A stretch of DNA of 64,000 bases from Rugamonas violacea (lineage in GTDB: Bacteria > Pseudomonadota > Gammaproteobacteria > Burkholderiales > Burkholderiaceae_D): positions 1 to 64,000 of the forward strand of contig NZ_JAEMNU010000150.1 of assembly GCF_016461825.1 (NCBI RefSeq), given 5' to 3'. Below the pieces are notes generated by a model, which worked only from the letters and a program-made list of their open reading frames with translations, was not told the DNA's origin and made no database searches. Below are positions 1 to 8,210 of this stretch, piece after piece; the stretch's first letter is position 1, and each line of letters starts with the position of its first letter. The position numbers were made by a program, and so were the translations under genes.

Positions 1-172
1 CGTTCGCGACCAATTCATGGAAATAAGTTGGCGAAATCCAGCTAGACGCGGCAGAGCAGCCCTCATCTAGCTTCAAGTCCGACAGACTGCTAGGGCCGCC
101 GCCGGGGCCGCCGGCGCCGGCGGGGCCATCGGTTAGAATGGCGCACCACCGCAATCGTCACCAAGGATACGT

Positions 173-1024
173 ATGAGACTCGTTCGCTATGGCCGTCCCG
201 GCAAAGAAAAACCAGGCCTGATCGATGATGAGGGCAAACTGCGCGACCTGTCCGGCGTGATCGCCGACATCGACGCCAGCACCCTGTCCGACAAGGCGCT
301 GCGCAAGCTGGCCAAGGTCGCCAGCGCCAGCCTGCCACTGGTGCGCGGCACGCCGCGCTTCGGCGTGCCGCTGGCCGGCATCGGCAAGTTCATCGGCATC
401 GGCCTGAACTACGCCGACCACGCCGCCGAGGCCGGCCTGGAGGCGCCCAAGGAACCGATCGTGTTCATGAAGGCGATCAGCTGCCTGAACGGCCCGGACG
501 ATCCCGTCATGCTGCCCAAGGGCTCGAAGAAAACCGACTGGGAGGTCGAGCTTGGCGTGGTGATCGGCACCCGCGCGCGGTATGTCGGCGAAGCCGAGGC
601 GCTGAACCATGTCGCCGGCTACTGCGTCGTCAACGACCTGTCCGAGCGCTCCTTCCAGCTCGAACGCGGCCCGCAGTGGGACAAGGGCAAGGGCTGCGAC
701 ACCTTCGGCCCGGTCGGCCCCTGGCTGGTCACCCGCGACGAGGTGCCCGACGTGCAGCGCCTCGACCTGTACCTGGAACTGAACGGCAAGCGCATGCAGA
801 CCGGCAGCACCGAGACGATGATCTTCACGGTGGCGCAGATCGTCAGCTACCTGTCGCAGTTCATGACCCTGGAGCCGGGCGACATCATCGCCACCGGCAC
901 GCCGCCCGGCGTGGGCGCCAGCCGCAAGCCGCAGCGCTTCCTGAAGAAGGGCGACACGCTGCGCGCCGGCATCGCCGGCCTGGGCGAGCAGCAGCAGGAC
1001 GTGATCGCCTGGCAGGCGGCCTGA
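173..1024 (+). CDS. Fumarylacetoacetate hydrolase (FAH) family protein
   Basis: A 283-residue cytosolic enzyme of the FAH / 2-keto-4-pentenoate hydratase superfamily, which cleaves or hydrates carbon-carbon bonds of keto acids from aromatic or ureide breakdown. The metal site is visible as E124 and E126 in TDWEVELGVV and D155 in VVNDLSER. The downstream blocks KGCDTFGPVGPWLV and GDIIATGTPPGVG are typical of the FAH fold and of ureidoglycolate-lyase-like members. The ATG at 173 is preceded by an AAGGAT ribosome binding site. It faces the aminotransferase gene, with which it shares a terminator. Exact substrate cannot be read from the sequence; family assignment is firm. Confidence 0.9.
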   Translation: MRLVRYGRPGKEKPGLIDDEGKLRDLSGVIADIDASTLSDKALRKLAKVASASLPLVRGTPRFGVPLAGIGKFIGIGLNYADHAAEAGLEAPKEPIVFMKAISCLNGPDDPVMLPKGSKKTDWEVELGVVIGTRARYVGEAEALNHVAGYCVVNDLSERSFQLERGPQWDKGKGCDTFGPVGPWLVTRDEVPDVQRLDLYLELNGKRMQTGSTETMIFTVAQIVSYLSQFMTLEPGDIIATGTPPGVGASRKPQRFLKKGDTLRAGIAGLGEQQQDVIAWQAA

Positions 1025-1040
1025 GGCCGCCAAGTCGGGA

Positions 1041-1110
1041 AAACCCGGGGGCGTGAAGCCGGGGTCGGACCCGCTGGGTCCGCCCCCCGCCGTGCGCCGT
1101 CGGGTGGTTT
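1041..1110. repeat. Family I intergenic palindrome, copy 1
   Basis: Core GGGGTCGGACCC at 1061-1072, spacer GCT, partner GGGTCCGCCCCC at 1076-1087. Outer arms begin AAACCC on the left and end GGGTGGTTT on the right. This copy is a diverged member and sits between convergent genes, just ahead of a separate terminator. Confidence 0.7.
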
Positions 1111-1130
1111 TGTGGCCGCCGGCAGCAACG

Positions 1131-1158
1131 ACAAAGGGACCCGCGCGGGTCCCTTTGT
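1131..1158. terminator. Bidirectional intrinsic terminator
   Basis: A perfect 28-base palindrome (14-bp arm ACAAAGGGACCCGC) lies between the convergent FAH and aminotransferase genes. Its AAA/TTT ends would give short U tracts in both directions. Confidence 0.8.
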
Positions 1159-1176
1159 CGTTTGGCGCGCGCCGGC

Positions 1177-2508
1177 TCAGTCCAGTTCGGCCAGCGCCGC
1201 GTCCAACGCCTCGGCCAGCCGCGTCACGATCTCGCCCAGCTCGGCCTCGCTGACGATGAACGGCGGCGCCAACAGGATGTGGTCGCCGCGCTCGCCGTCG
1301 ACGGTGCCGCCCATCGGATAGATCATCAGCCCGCGCGCCATCGCCTGCCGCTTGATGCGCGCGTGCAGTTGCAGCGCCGGCGCGAACGGCGCCTTGCTGG
1401 CGCGCTCGCGCACCAGTTCCAGTCCCAGCAGCAGACCGCGGCCGCGGATGTCGCCGACGTGCGGATGCGCGTCGAAGGCCCGGTGCAGCAACGCGCGCAG
1501 TTGCGCGCCGCGCCGCGCCGCCTGCGCCACCAGGCCGTCGCGCCGCAACACCCGCTGCACCGCCAGCGCCGCCGCCGCCGCCACCGGATGGCCGCCGTAG
1601 GTGTGGCCGTGCTCGAAGGCGCCGCCGCCCTCGCTCAACTGGCGCACCAGCGGCGCGCGCGCCAGCACCGCGCCGATCGGCTGGTAACCGCCGCCCAGCC
1701 CCTTGCCCAGCGCCACCAGGTCGGCCACCACGTCGTCCTGCTCCAGCGCGTGCAGCGTGCCGGTGCGGCCCATGCCGCACATCACCTCGTCGGCGATGAA
1801 CAGGATGTCGTGCTTGTCGCACAGCGCCCGCACGCCCTTGAAGTAGCCCGGCGTCGGCGGGATCGCGCCGCCGGTGGCGCCGACCACCGGCTCGGCGCAG
1901 AAGCCGATGACGCGCTGCGGCCCGGCGCCGACGATGCAGGCCTCCAGCTCGGCCAGCAGGCCGGCCGTGTAGTCGTCCTCGCTCTGGCCGGGCGCGCGCT
2001 CGCGCCAGGCGTAGCAGGGCGCCACCCGCGCCACGTCGATCAACAGCGGGGCGAAGTGGCGCCGGCGCTGGGTGTTGCCGCCCAGCGCCAGCGCGCCCAG
2101 CGTGCTGCCGTGGTAGCTCTGCCGCCGCGCGATGAAGATGGCGCGCTGCGGCTCGCCGCGCTCGACGTAGTACTGGCGCGCCAGCTTCAGCGCCGCCTCG
2201 ACCGCCTCCGAGCCGCCCGAGGTCAGGTAGACGTGGTCGAGGTCGCCCGGCGCGTCGGCCGCCAGCAGCGCCGCCAGCTCCTCGGCCGCCTCGGTGGTGA
2301 AGAAGCCGGTGTGGGCGTAGGCGGCGCGCTCGATCTGCGCGTGCATTGCCGCCAGCACGTCGGGATGGCCGTGGCCCAGCGAGGAGACGGCGGCGCCGCC
2401 GCTGGCGTCGAGGTAGCGGCGGCCCAGGCTGTCGTCGACGTAGACGCCGCTGGCGCCGACGGCGACCGGCGGGCGCTGGCAAAGATGGCGATGGATCAGG
2501 TGGCTCAT
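1177..2508 (-). CDS. Class III PLP-dependent aminotransferase
   Basis: A 443-residue fold-type I aminotransferase of the acetylornithine / omega-amino acid class. The PLP lysine is K269 in LGKGLGGGYQ, the cofactor-binding aspartate lies in FIADEVMCGMGRTG, and the N-terminal DSLGRRYLDASGGAAV block is standard. It transfers an amino group from an amine or omega-amino acid to a keto acid; the substrate is not evident. It stands alone, convergent with the FAH gene and divergent from the carboxymuconolactone decarboxylase-like gene. A GTCCTTGCGG stretch lies just upstream of the start. It is distinct from the three aminotransferases in the polyamine island. Confidence 0.9.
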   Translation of the reverse strand: MSHLIHRHLCQRPPVAVGASGVYVDDSLGRRYLDASGGAAVSSLGHGHPDVLAAMHAQIERAAYAHTGFFTTEAAEELAALLAADAPGDLDHVYLTSGGSEAVEAALKLARQYYVERGEPQRAIFIARRQSYHGSTLGALALGGNTQRRRHFAPLLIDVARVAPCYAWRERAPGQSEDDYTAGLLAELEACIVGAGPQRVIGFCAEPVVGATGGAIPPTPGYFKGVRALCDKHDILFIADEVMCGMGRTGTLHALEQDDVVADLVALGKGLGGGYQPIGAVLARAPLVRQLSEGGGAFEHGHTYGGHPVAAAAALAVQRVLRRDGLVAQAARRGAQLRALLHRAFDAHPHVGDIRGRGLLLGLELVRERASKAPFAPALQLHARIKRQAMARGLMIYPMGGTVDGERGDHILLAPPFIVSEAELGEIVTRLAEALDAALAELD

Positions 2509-2619
2509 AGTGTCCTTGCGGAAGAAAAGCGACGGGGTGTCCGCAAACGATAAGCGCGGCGGGCTTGTGCTCTGTTGATTTTTCCCTGACTATGGGCAAA
2601 TAGTTTCCCCACCAAAAGG

Positions 2620-3183
2620 ATGTCCATGATGCAGGATAGACTAGGCCCGATTCCCTTCGCGCAGATGAGCGCGTCCCAGCAACTGGCCGCCCAGGCCGTC
2701 ATCGACGGTCCGCGCGGCGCCCTCTACGGCCCCTTCGTGCCGCTGATCCGCAGCCCCGAGCTGATGGAGAGCGCGCAGAAGATGGGCGCCTACCTGCGCT
2801 TCCGCAGCGCCATCGGCCTGCGCCTGAGCGAGCTGGCCATCCTGGTCACGGCGCGGCAGTGGAGCCAGCAGGTCGAATGGGCCATCCACGCCCCCATCGC
2901 CGCCGAGCAGGGCATCGCCGCCGGCGTCATCGACGCCATCGCCGAGCGGCGCCGGCCCGCCGTCATGGGCGCCGACGAGACGCTGGTGTACGACTTCTGC
3001 ACCGAGCTGCACGAAAGCAAGCGGGTCGGCGACGCCACCTACGCGGCGGCGCTGGAGCGCTTCGGCGAGCACGGCGTGATGGACTTGATCGGCATCAACG
3101 GCTACTACACCCTGCTGGCGATGGTGATGAACGTCGCCCAGACGGCGGTGCCTGAGTCGCCGGCCGCGCCGCTGCCGGAGTAA
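2620..3183 (+). CDS. Carboxymuconolactone decarboxylase-like (AhpD-fold) protein
   Basis: A 187-residue mostly helical protein resembling the CMD family, with the conserved stretch LSELAILVTARQWSQQVEWAIH. Classical peroxidase members carry a CxxC pair with histidine at the equivalent helix; here that CxxC is absent, so an AhpD-type disulfide reductase activity is unlikely and a decarboxylase-like or unknown role is more plausible. The start chosen is the first ATG of MSMMQDRLG, preceded by AAAAGGATG; one or two codons of uncertainty remain. Three short direct repeats of GCCGGAGTAGG-like sequence follow the stop codon at 3184-3213. Confidence 0.8.
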   Translation: MSMMQDRLGPIPFAQMSASQQLAAQAVIDGPRGALYGPFVPLIRSPELMESAQKMGAYLRFRSAIGLRLSELAILVTARQWSQQVEWAIHAPIAAEQGIAAGVIDAIAERRRPAVMGADETLVYDFCTELHESKRVGDATYAAALERFGEHGVMDLIGINGYYTLLAMVMNVAQTAVPESPAAPLPE

Positions 3184-3309
3184 GGCCGGAGTAGGGCCGG
3201 AGTAGGGCCGGAGGACGCGCCGGCGCGCGCCGGGCGCGCCGGCTGGGCCAGGCCCACGGCGCCGCGCACTGCTGGCGCGCCAACGGCAAATTGCGCAGGC
3301 TGCAAACGC

Positions 3310-3338
3310 AAAAATCCCCGGACCGGCCGGGGATTTTT
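3310..3338. terminator. Bidirectional intrinsic terminator
   Basis: Stem AAAAATCCCCGG (3310-3321) pairs with CCGGGGATTTTT (3327-3338) around a five-base loop. It can end the upstream plus-strand gene and the minus-strand darP-mog-esterase operon. Confidence 0.85.
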
Positions 3339-3360
3339 GTGAGGAACTGAAGGTGTCGCG

Positions 3361-3446
3361 GATGCCGGCGAACCCCAGCGGCAAAGAGCCGGGGTCAGAC
3401 CCGCCGGGTCCGACCCCGGGTGTCGTCCTTGGGTTTTGCCGGCGTC
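3361..3446. repeat. Family I intergenic palindrome, copy 2
   Basis: Core GGGGTCAGACCC at 3391-3402, spacer GCC, partner GGGTCCGACCCC at 3406-3417. Outer arms extend the symmetry: GATGCCGGCGAACCC on the left mirrors GGGTTTTGCCGGCGTC on the right. It lies between convergent genes. Confidence 0.8.
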
Positions 3447-3456
3447 GCCGTCCCGC

Positions 3457-4125
3457 CTACAGCAGCACGCGCTTGAGCCAGGCGCCGATGTGCGCCACTT
3501 CCTCCTGGCACACCGAGTGCTGCATCGGATACTCGTGCCATTCGACCTGGTAGCCGAGCTGCTTGAGCAGGTCGCGCGACTGCTCGGCGCGTGCCACCGG
3601 AATCACCGGGTCCATGCGGCCGTGCACCATGAAGATCGGCGTGGCCAGGCTGGCCGCCGTGTGCTCCTTGACCGCCAGGTCGGCGATCGGCACGTAGCCG
3701 GACAGGCACATCAGGCCGGCCAGTTTTTCCGTCTGCCGCAGGCCGGTCTGCAAAGTCATCGCGCAACCTTGCGAGAAGCCGGCCAGGATGATGCGGTTCG
3801 GCGGGATGCCGCGCGCCACTTCGCGTGCGATCAAGGCTTCGACCTTGAGCTGCGAGGCGCGCAGGCCGGCCTCGTCCTCGTGCCGACCCAGGTCGGTGGC
3901 GACGATGTCGTACCACGAGCGCATCACATGGCCGCCGTTGATGGTGACGGGCATGGTGTCGGCGTTGGGGAAGACGAAGCGGATCGCCGGCAGGCCGCGC
4001 AGATCCAGCTCGCGCACCATCGGCACGAAGTCGTTGGCGTCGGCGCCCAGGCCGTGCATCCAGATGATGGCGACACTCGCGTCAGGCGCCGATTCGATGT
4101 CGATGGTTTCTAACAATGTGCTCAT
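3457..4125 (-). CDS. Alpha/beta-hydrolase carboxylesterase (LysoPLA/PF02230 type)
   Basis: A 222-residue cytosolic serine esterase of the phospholipase/carboxylesterase family. The nucleophile is S118 in AGFSQGCAMT, the acid D172 in GRMDPVIPV, and the base H203 in MQHSVCQEE. MHGLGADANDF near residue 23 supplies the oxyanion-hole loop. Members hydrolyse short-chain esters; the physiological substrate is unknown. It is the third gene of a minus-strand operon after darP and mog, with a 15-bp gap to mog, which is a common arrangement in Burkholderiales. Its length matches the family. Confidence 0.9.
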   Translation of the reverse strand: MSTLLETIDIESAPDASVAIIWMHGLGADANDFVPMVRELDLRGLPAIRFVFPNADTMPVTINGGHVMRSWYDIVATDLGRHEDEAGLRASQLKVEALIAREVARGIPPNRIILAGFSQGCAMTLQTGLRQTEKLAGLMCLSGYVPIADLAVKEHTAASLATPIFMVHGRMDPVIPVARAEQSRDLLKQLGYQVEWHEYPMQHSVCQEEVAHIGAWLKRVLL

Positions 4126-4140
4126 TCGTTTCCTAGGGCT

Positions 4141-4797
4141 TCAGGCGGCGGGCGGACGCAGCGCCGACTTCGGCCGGAACGTCTTGCTCACCGCTGGGTT
4201 GGTTTCCATGTAGGGGCCGCCGATCAGGTCGACGCAATACGGCACGGCGGCGAAGATGCCGCCCACCAGCAGCTTGCCGTCGGCGTCGCGCAGGCCTTCG
4301 AGGGTTTCCTTGATGGCCTTCGGCTGGCCCGGCAAATTCATGATCAGGGCGGCGTGGTCGGCCGTCTCGCGGATCACCGCCAACTGGCGCGACAGGATCG
4401 CGGTCGGCACGAAGTGCAGGCTGATCTGTCGCATCTGCTCGCCGAAGCCGGGCATTTCCTTGCTGCCGACGGCCAGGGTGGCCTCCGGTGTGACGTCGCG
4501 CCGCGCCGGGCCGGTGCCGCCGGTGGTCAACACCAGGTGGCAGCGCACCGTGTCGACCAGCTCGATCAAGCTCGCCTCGATCTGCGCGCGCTCGTCGGGA
4601 ATCAAGCGGGTCTCGACGCGGAACGGCGTGCTCAACGCGGCCGCCAACCATTCCCGCAGGGCCGGAATGCCCTGGTCCTGGTAGACCCCGCCGCTGGCGC
4701 GGTCGGACACCGACACCAGGCCGATCACCAGCTCCGCCGCGCCGCCGCTGCTGCTGCCGGCGCCGCCGTTGCCGATACCGGCGCTGTTACTCGTCAT
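4141..4797 (-). CDS. mog: Molybdopterin adenylyltransferase Mog
   Basis: A 218-residue enzyme that adenylylates molybdopterin with ATP before molybdate insertion in molybdenum cofactor synthesis. The family signature TTGGTGPARRDVTPEATL is at residues 91-108 and VSVSDRAS marks the N-terminal strand. About 22 Gly/Ser/Ala residues precede the conserved start of the fold, so the true start may be a little later, although the ATG used overlaps the end of darP by 11 bp, which suggests coupling. The nasA-like gene at the right end of the window would need this cofactor. Confidence 0.9.
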   Translation of the reverse strand: MTSNSAGIGNGGAGSSSGGAAELVIGLVSVSDRASGGVYQDQGIPALREWLAAALSTPFRVETRLIPDERAQIEASLIELVDTVRCHLVLTTGGTGPARRDVTPEATLAVGSKEMPGFGEQMRQISLHFVPTAILSRQLAVIRETADHAALIMNLPGQPKAIKETLEGLRDADGKLLVGGIFAAVPYCVDLIGGPYMETNPAVSKTFRPKSALRPPAA

Positions 4798-5398
4798 CTT
4801 CTTCGTCGTCTTGCGCGTCGGCCGCGGCGGCCGCGTCGGCGGCCTTCGCCTTGGTCTTCTTCGCCTCGACCTGCTTGAGGATCTGGAAGATCTCGCGGTA
4901 GGCCTTCGGCGGCTTGCTCTCGGCCTGCTCTTTGCGCGCGTTGCGGATCAGCGTGCGCAGGTGCTGCGCGTCGAGTTCCGGGTTTTCCGCCAGCAAGGTT
5001 GTCAGAATCTTATCGTCGGTCAGCAGCTTCTCGCGGCGGCGCTCCAGCGCGTGCATGGCGTTGGTGTCGGCCTTGGACAGACCCTTCCAGCTGTCGATCG
5101 CCTGTTGGATCGCCGCCACTTCGGCCTCGTCCAAGGTGCGCATCTTCTTGCCGACGTATTGCAGCTGGCGGCGGCGGCCTTCGTGGTTGGTGATCAGCTG
5201 GCACTCGAGGATGGCGTCGCGCACGTCCTCCGGCATCGGCACCCGCTTGACGCGGTCGCGCGGCTCGGCGATCAGGGCGGCGCCCAGTTCCTGCAGGGCG
5301 TTGACCTGGCGCTTCATTTCGGATTTTGACGGACGTTCGTATTCCTGCTCGAACTCGGATGATTGGAAGCCGCAAGCGCCCCGGTTTGGATTTGGCAT
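4787..5398 (-). CDS. darP: Dual-action ribosomal maturation protein DarP (YjgA)
   Basis: A 203-residue highly charged protein of the DUF615/YjgA family, which associates with late 50S ribosomal precursors. Recognisable blocks are RPSKSEMKRQVNALQELGAAL near the N-terminus and EGRRRQLQYVGKKMR in the middle, followed by an acidic tail (DDEEDDE). The start at 5398 (MPNPNRGACG) is chosen over longer in-frame starts because the family begins just before PSKSxxKR and because the longer versions would run into pmbA. It leads the darP-mog-esterase operon and is divergent from pmbA, as in many proteobacteria. Confidence 0.9.
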   Translation of the reverse strand: MPNPNRGACGFQSSEFEQEYERPSKSEMKRQVNALQELGAALIAEPRDRVKRVPMPEDVRDAILECQLITNHEGRRRQLQYVGKKMRTLDEAEVAAIQQAIDSWKGLSKADTNAMHALERRREKLLTDDKILTTLLAENPELDAQHLRTLIRNARKEQAESKPPKAYREIFQILKQVEAKKTKAKAADAAAAADAQDDEEDDE

Positions 5399-5492
5399 AT
5401 TATTAACTCCAGGTTTAGCGCAAGGCCGCCCCTGTAAACTGTAAACGACTGCTATGATACCTGTTTTAGCGGCCATCCGAAGAAAACAGCCC

Positions 5493-6845
5493 ATGAACGA
5501 CTCCGTATTTACCCACAGCCAGGACCAATTGAAACAACTCGCCCGCGACGTCTTGACGTTCGCCCGGGAGAAAGGCGGCACCGATTGCGCCGTCGAAATC
5601 AGCGAGGGTAGCGGGCTGTCGGTGTCTGTGCGCAAGAGCAAAATCGAGACCATCGAGCAGAACAAGGACAAGGGCATGGGCGTGACGGTCTTCATCGGCC
5701 AAAAGCGCGGCAACGCCAGCACCTCGGACTTCTCGCCGGCGGCGCTGCGCGCCACGGTCGAGGCGGCCTACAACATCGCCTGCTTCACCGCCGACGACGA
5801 CTGCGCCGGCCTGGCCGACGCCGACATGCTGGAAATGGCGCCGCGGGACCTCCAGCTGTTCTACCCGTGGACCATTTCCACCGAGGAAGCCGTCGCCCTG
5901 GCCCAACGCGCCGAGGCGGCCGCTTTCGCCGTCGACCCGCGCATCACCAACAGCGAGGGCGCCGGCGTCCACGTGCAGCAATCGCACTTCATCTCGGCCA
6001 ACTCGCGCGGCTTCATCGGCGGCTACCCGTATTCGCGCCACACCCTGTCGGTCGCGCCGATCGCCGGCAAGGGCGCCAAGATGCAGCGCGACGACTGGTA
6101 CACCTCGGTGCGCGACCCGGAAAAAATGTCCTCGGCCGAAGCCGTCGGCCGCTACGCCGCCGAACGCGCGCTGGCGCGCCTGAACGCGCGCAAGCTCGAC
6201 ACCCGCACCTGCCCGGTGCTGTTCGAGGCGCCGCTGGCGGCCGGCCTGCTGGGCGCCTTCGTCCAGGCCACCTCGGGCGGCGCGCTGTACCGCAAATCGA
6301 CCTTCCTGCTCGACTCGCTCGGCACCGCCGTGTTCCCCAGCCACATCCAGGTCAAGGAAGACCCGCACGTGGTCGGCGCCGTCGGCTCGGCGCCGTTCGA
6401 CGAGGAAGGCGTGCGCACCGTCAAGCGCGACGTCGTCAAGGACGGCGTGGTGCAGGGCTATTTCCTGTCGACCTATTCGGCGCGCAAGCTGGGCATGCAG
6501 ACCACCGGCAACGCCGGCGGCTCGCACAACCTATCGCTGACCTCCAGCCTGACCAAGCCGTCGGACGACTTCGTCGCCATGCTCAAGAAGATGGGCACCG
6601 GCCTGCTGGTCACCGAGCTGATGGGCCAGGGCACCAACTACGTCACCGGCGACTACTCGCGCGGCGCCTCCGGCTTCTGGGTCGAGAACGGCATCATCCA
6701 GTACCCGGTCGAGGAGATCACCATCGCCGGCAACATGAAGGACATGCTGGCGCAGATCGTCGCCGTCGGCGCCGACGTGCTGGTGCGCGGCACCAAGCAG
6801 ACCGGCTCCATCCTGCTCGAAAACATGGTGGTGGCTGGCGGCTAG
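5493..6845 (+). CDS. pmbA: Metalloprotease subunit PmbA/TldE
   Basis: A 450-residue TldE/PmbA protein, which with TldD forms a heterodimeric protease that degrades unfolded or antitoxin peptides and matures some modified peptides. Family blocks seen include VRKSKIETIEQNKDKGMGV, the RGFIGGYPYSRHTLSV region and the C-terminal GNAGGSHNLSL and ELMGQGTNYVTGDYSRGASGFWVENG. TldE lacks the HExxxH motif of TldD, and none is seen. The start at 5493 (MNDSVFTHS) is preferred over an in-frame codon at 5454, which lies in the promoter region. No tldD gene is in the window. Confidence 0.92.
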   Translation: MNDSVFTHSQDQLKQLARDVLTFAREKGGTDCAVEISEGSGLSVSVRKSKIETIEQNKDKGMGVTVFIGQKRGNASTSDFSPAALRATVEAAYNIACFTADDDCAGLADADMLEMAPRDLQLFYPWTISTEEAVALAQRAEAAAFAVDPRITNSEGAGVHVQQSHFISANSRGFIGGYPYSRHTLSVAPIAGKGAKMQRDDWYTSVRDPEKMSSAEAVGRYAAERALARLNARKLDTRTCPVLFEAPLAAGLLGAFVQATSGGALYRKSTFLLDSLGTAVFPSHIQVKEDPHVVGAVGSAPFDEEGVRTVKRDVVKDGVVQGYFLSTYSARKLGMQTTGNAGGSHNLSLTSSLTKPSDDFVAMLKKMGTGLLVTELMGQGTNYVTGDYSRGASGFWVENGIIQYPVEEITIAGNMKDMLAQIVAVGADVLVRGTKQTGSILLENMVVAGG

Positions 6846-6908
6846 GCGCGAGCGCGGGCCGCCGCCGCGGCCCGACTGTTGTTTGTGACTGTTGTTTGTC
6901 CATGCCCG

Positions 6909-6929
6909 ATGGCCGCCCCGCGCGGCCAT
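6909..6929 (+). terminator. Probable pmbA terminator hairpin
   Basis: ATGGCCGC (6909-6916) pairs with GCGGCCAT (6922-6929). The following TTGTCGTTT is only weakly U-rich, so termination efficiency is uncertain. Confidence 0.5.
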
Positions 6930-6989
6930 TGTCGTTTCCGCCGCCATATTTTCGTTGCACGGCGCCGGGACAGCTCATACACTGTGCCC

Positions 6990-7005
6990 AGCATTTATCA
7001 ATGCT
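6990..7005. promoter_or_regulatory. Inverted repeat upstream of TRAP binding protein gene
   Basis: AGCATT-TATC-AATGCT, a perfect 6-bp inverted repeat with a four-base spacer, 43 bp upstream of the ATG at 7049. It could be an operator or an mRNA leader hairpin; no regulator is identified. Confidence 0.4.
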
Positions 7006-7048
7006 GTAACGTTTTCGTGACGTCAAAAAACACTAGGAGACTTTAGGT

Positions 7049-8143
7049 ATGGAACGTCGTTCCTTTCTGAAAAAAACAGCAGTCGGCGCCGGCGCCGGCG
7101 TCATCGCGGCCCCCGCCCTGGCGGCCGACGCATTGCCGACCATCAATTGGCGGCTGGCCTCGAGCTTCCCCAAATCGCTCGACACCATCTTCGGCGCCGC
7201 CGACACCTTCACCAAACGCGTCGCCGCGCTGACCGGCGGCAAGTTCAACATCCGCAGCTTCGCCGCCGGCGAAATCGTCCCCGGCCTGCAAGTGATGGAC
7301 GCGGTCCAGGCCGGCACCGTCGAGATGGGCCACAGCGCCTCGTACTACTACTTCGGCAAGGACGCCACCTTCGCCTTCGACTGCGCCGTGCCCTTCGGCC
7401 TGACCTCGCGCCAGCACACCGCCTGGTACGACCAGGGCGGCGGCCGCGAGCTGACCCGCGAGTTCTTCAAAGGCTACGGCATCATCAACTTCCTCGGCGG
7501 CAATTCCGGCACCCAGATGGGCGGCTGGTTCCGCAAGGAGATCAAGTCGGTGGCCGACCTGAAGGGCACCAAGATGCGCGTCGGCGGCTTCGCCGGCCGC
7601 GTGCTGGAACGCCTCGGCCTGGTGCCGCAACAGCTGGCCGGCGGCGACATCTACCCGGCGCTGGAAAAAGGCACCATCGACGCCGCCGAGTGGGTCGGCC
7701 CCTACGACGACGAAAAGCTGGGCTTCTACAAGGTCGCGCCCTTCTACTACGCGCCGGGCTGGTGGGAGGCCGGCGCCTCGTTCTCCTTCTACGTCGGCAT
7801 CAAGGAGTGGGAAAAGCTGCCCAAGGAATACCAGGCCGCGCTGGAAGTGGCCACCTACGAGGCGCATCTGGTGATGCAGGCCGAGTACGACGCCCGCAAC
7901 CCGGCCGCCCTGGCCCGCCTGCTGAAGAACGGCGTCAAGCTGCGCAACTTCCCGAAAGACACGATGGATGCCTGCTACAAGGCCGCCAACGACGTCATGA
8001 ACGAGGAGGCGGCGAAGAACGCCAAGTTCAAGAAGATCTACGAGCCGTGGAAGCGCTTCCGCCAGGACCAGAACCAATGGGCCTCGGTGGCCGAGGCGAC
8101 CATGCAGAACTATCTGATCAGCGCCGGCCGCGGCGGCAAGTAA
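7049..8143 (+). CDS. TRAP transporter periplasmic substrate-binding protein (DctP family)
   Basis: A 364-residue exported binding protein. The N-terminus MERRSFLKKTAVGAGAGVI carries a twin-arginine signal (RRSFLKK) and an APALAAD cleavage region. The mature part has the DctP pattern: WRLASSFPKSLDTIFGAADTF, LKGTKMRVGGFAGRVLERLG and EWVGPYDDEKLGFYKVAPFYY. Such proteins bind carboxylates or keto acids for a DctQM membrane pair. No DctQ or DctM gene is adjacent, so this one is an orphan whose partners are elsewhere. A TAGGAGACTTTAGGT leader gives a good ribosome binding site. The gene is followed by a strong terminator. Confidence 0.92.
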   Translation: MERRSFLKKTAVGAGAGVIAAPALAADALPTINWRLASSFPKSLDTIFGAADTFTKRVAALTGGKFNIRSFAAGEIVPGLQVMDAVQAGTVEMGHSASYYYFGKDATFAFDCAVPFGLTSRQHTAWYDQGGGRELTREFFKGYGIINFLGGNSGTQMGGWFRKEIKSVADLKGTKMRVGGFAGRVLERLGLVPQQLAGGDIYPALEKGTIDAAEWVGPYDDEKLGFYKVAPFYYAPGWWEAGASFSFYVGIKEWEKLPKEYQAALEVATYEAHLVMQAEYDARNPAALARLLKNGVKLRNFPKDTMDACYKAANDVMNEEAAKNAKFKKIYEPWKRFRQDQNQWASVAEATMQNYLISAGRGGK

Positions 8144-8168
8144 GCCGCCCCGTCGTGCGCTGCCAGCG

Positions 8169-8191
8169 AACCCGCCACGGCGGGTTTTTTT
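8169..8191 (+). terminator. Intrinsic terminator after the TRAP binding protein gene
   Basis: AACCCGCC and GGCGGGTT form a tight hairpin followed by a run of seven T (8185-8191). Confidence 0.85.
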
Positions 8192-8210
8192 ACGTCCGCC
8201 GCGGCGGCCG

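Larger units (their letters stand above)
6846..7048 (+). other. pmbA-TRAP binding protein intergenic region
   Basis: A 203-bp gap without a gene. It holds a 13-bp tandem duplication of GACTGTTGTTTGT at 6874-6886 and 6887-6899, a GC-rich hairpin at 6856-6873, the pmbA terminator-like stem and an inverted repeat near the next start codon. Confidence 0.6.

Noticed and set aside
1-172. A gene at the left edge
   Set aside because: No frame with a recognisable product or ribosome binding site; only the FAH promoter region, with a TAGAAT hexamer at about 134-139, is visible.
158-2599. An 813-codon minus-strand frame through the aminotransferase and FAH gene
   Set aside because: Composition is that of a shadow frame and the two genes it crosses have proper catalytic residues.
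2641-3384. A 247-codon minus-strand frame opposite the carboxymuconolactone decarboxylase-like gene
   Set aside because: It crosses the terminator at 3310-3338 and has antisense-like composition.
4787-5755. A 322-codon version of DarP
   Set aside because: The extra N-terminus would overlap pmbA and its promoter and is not part of the family.
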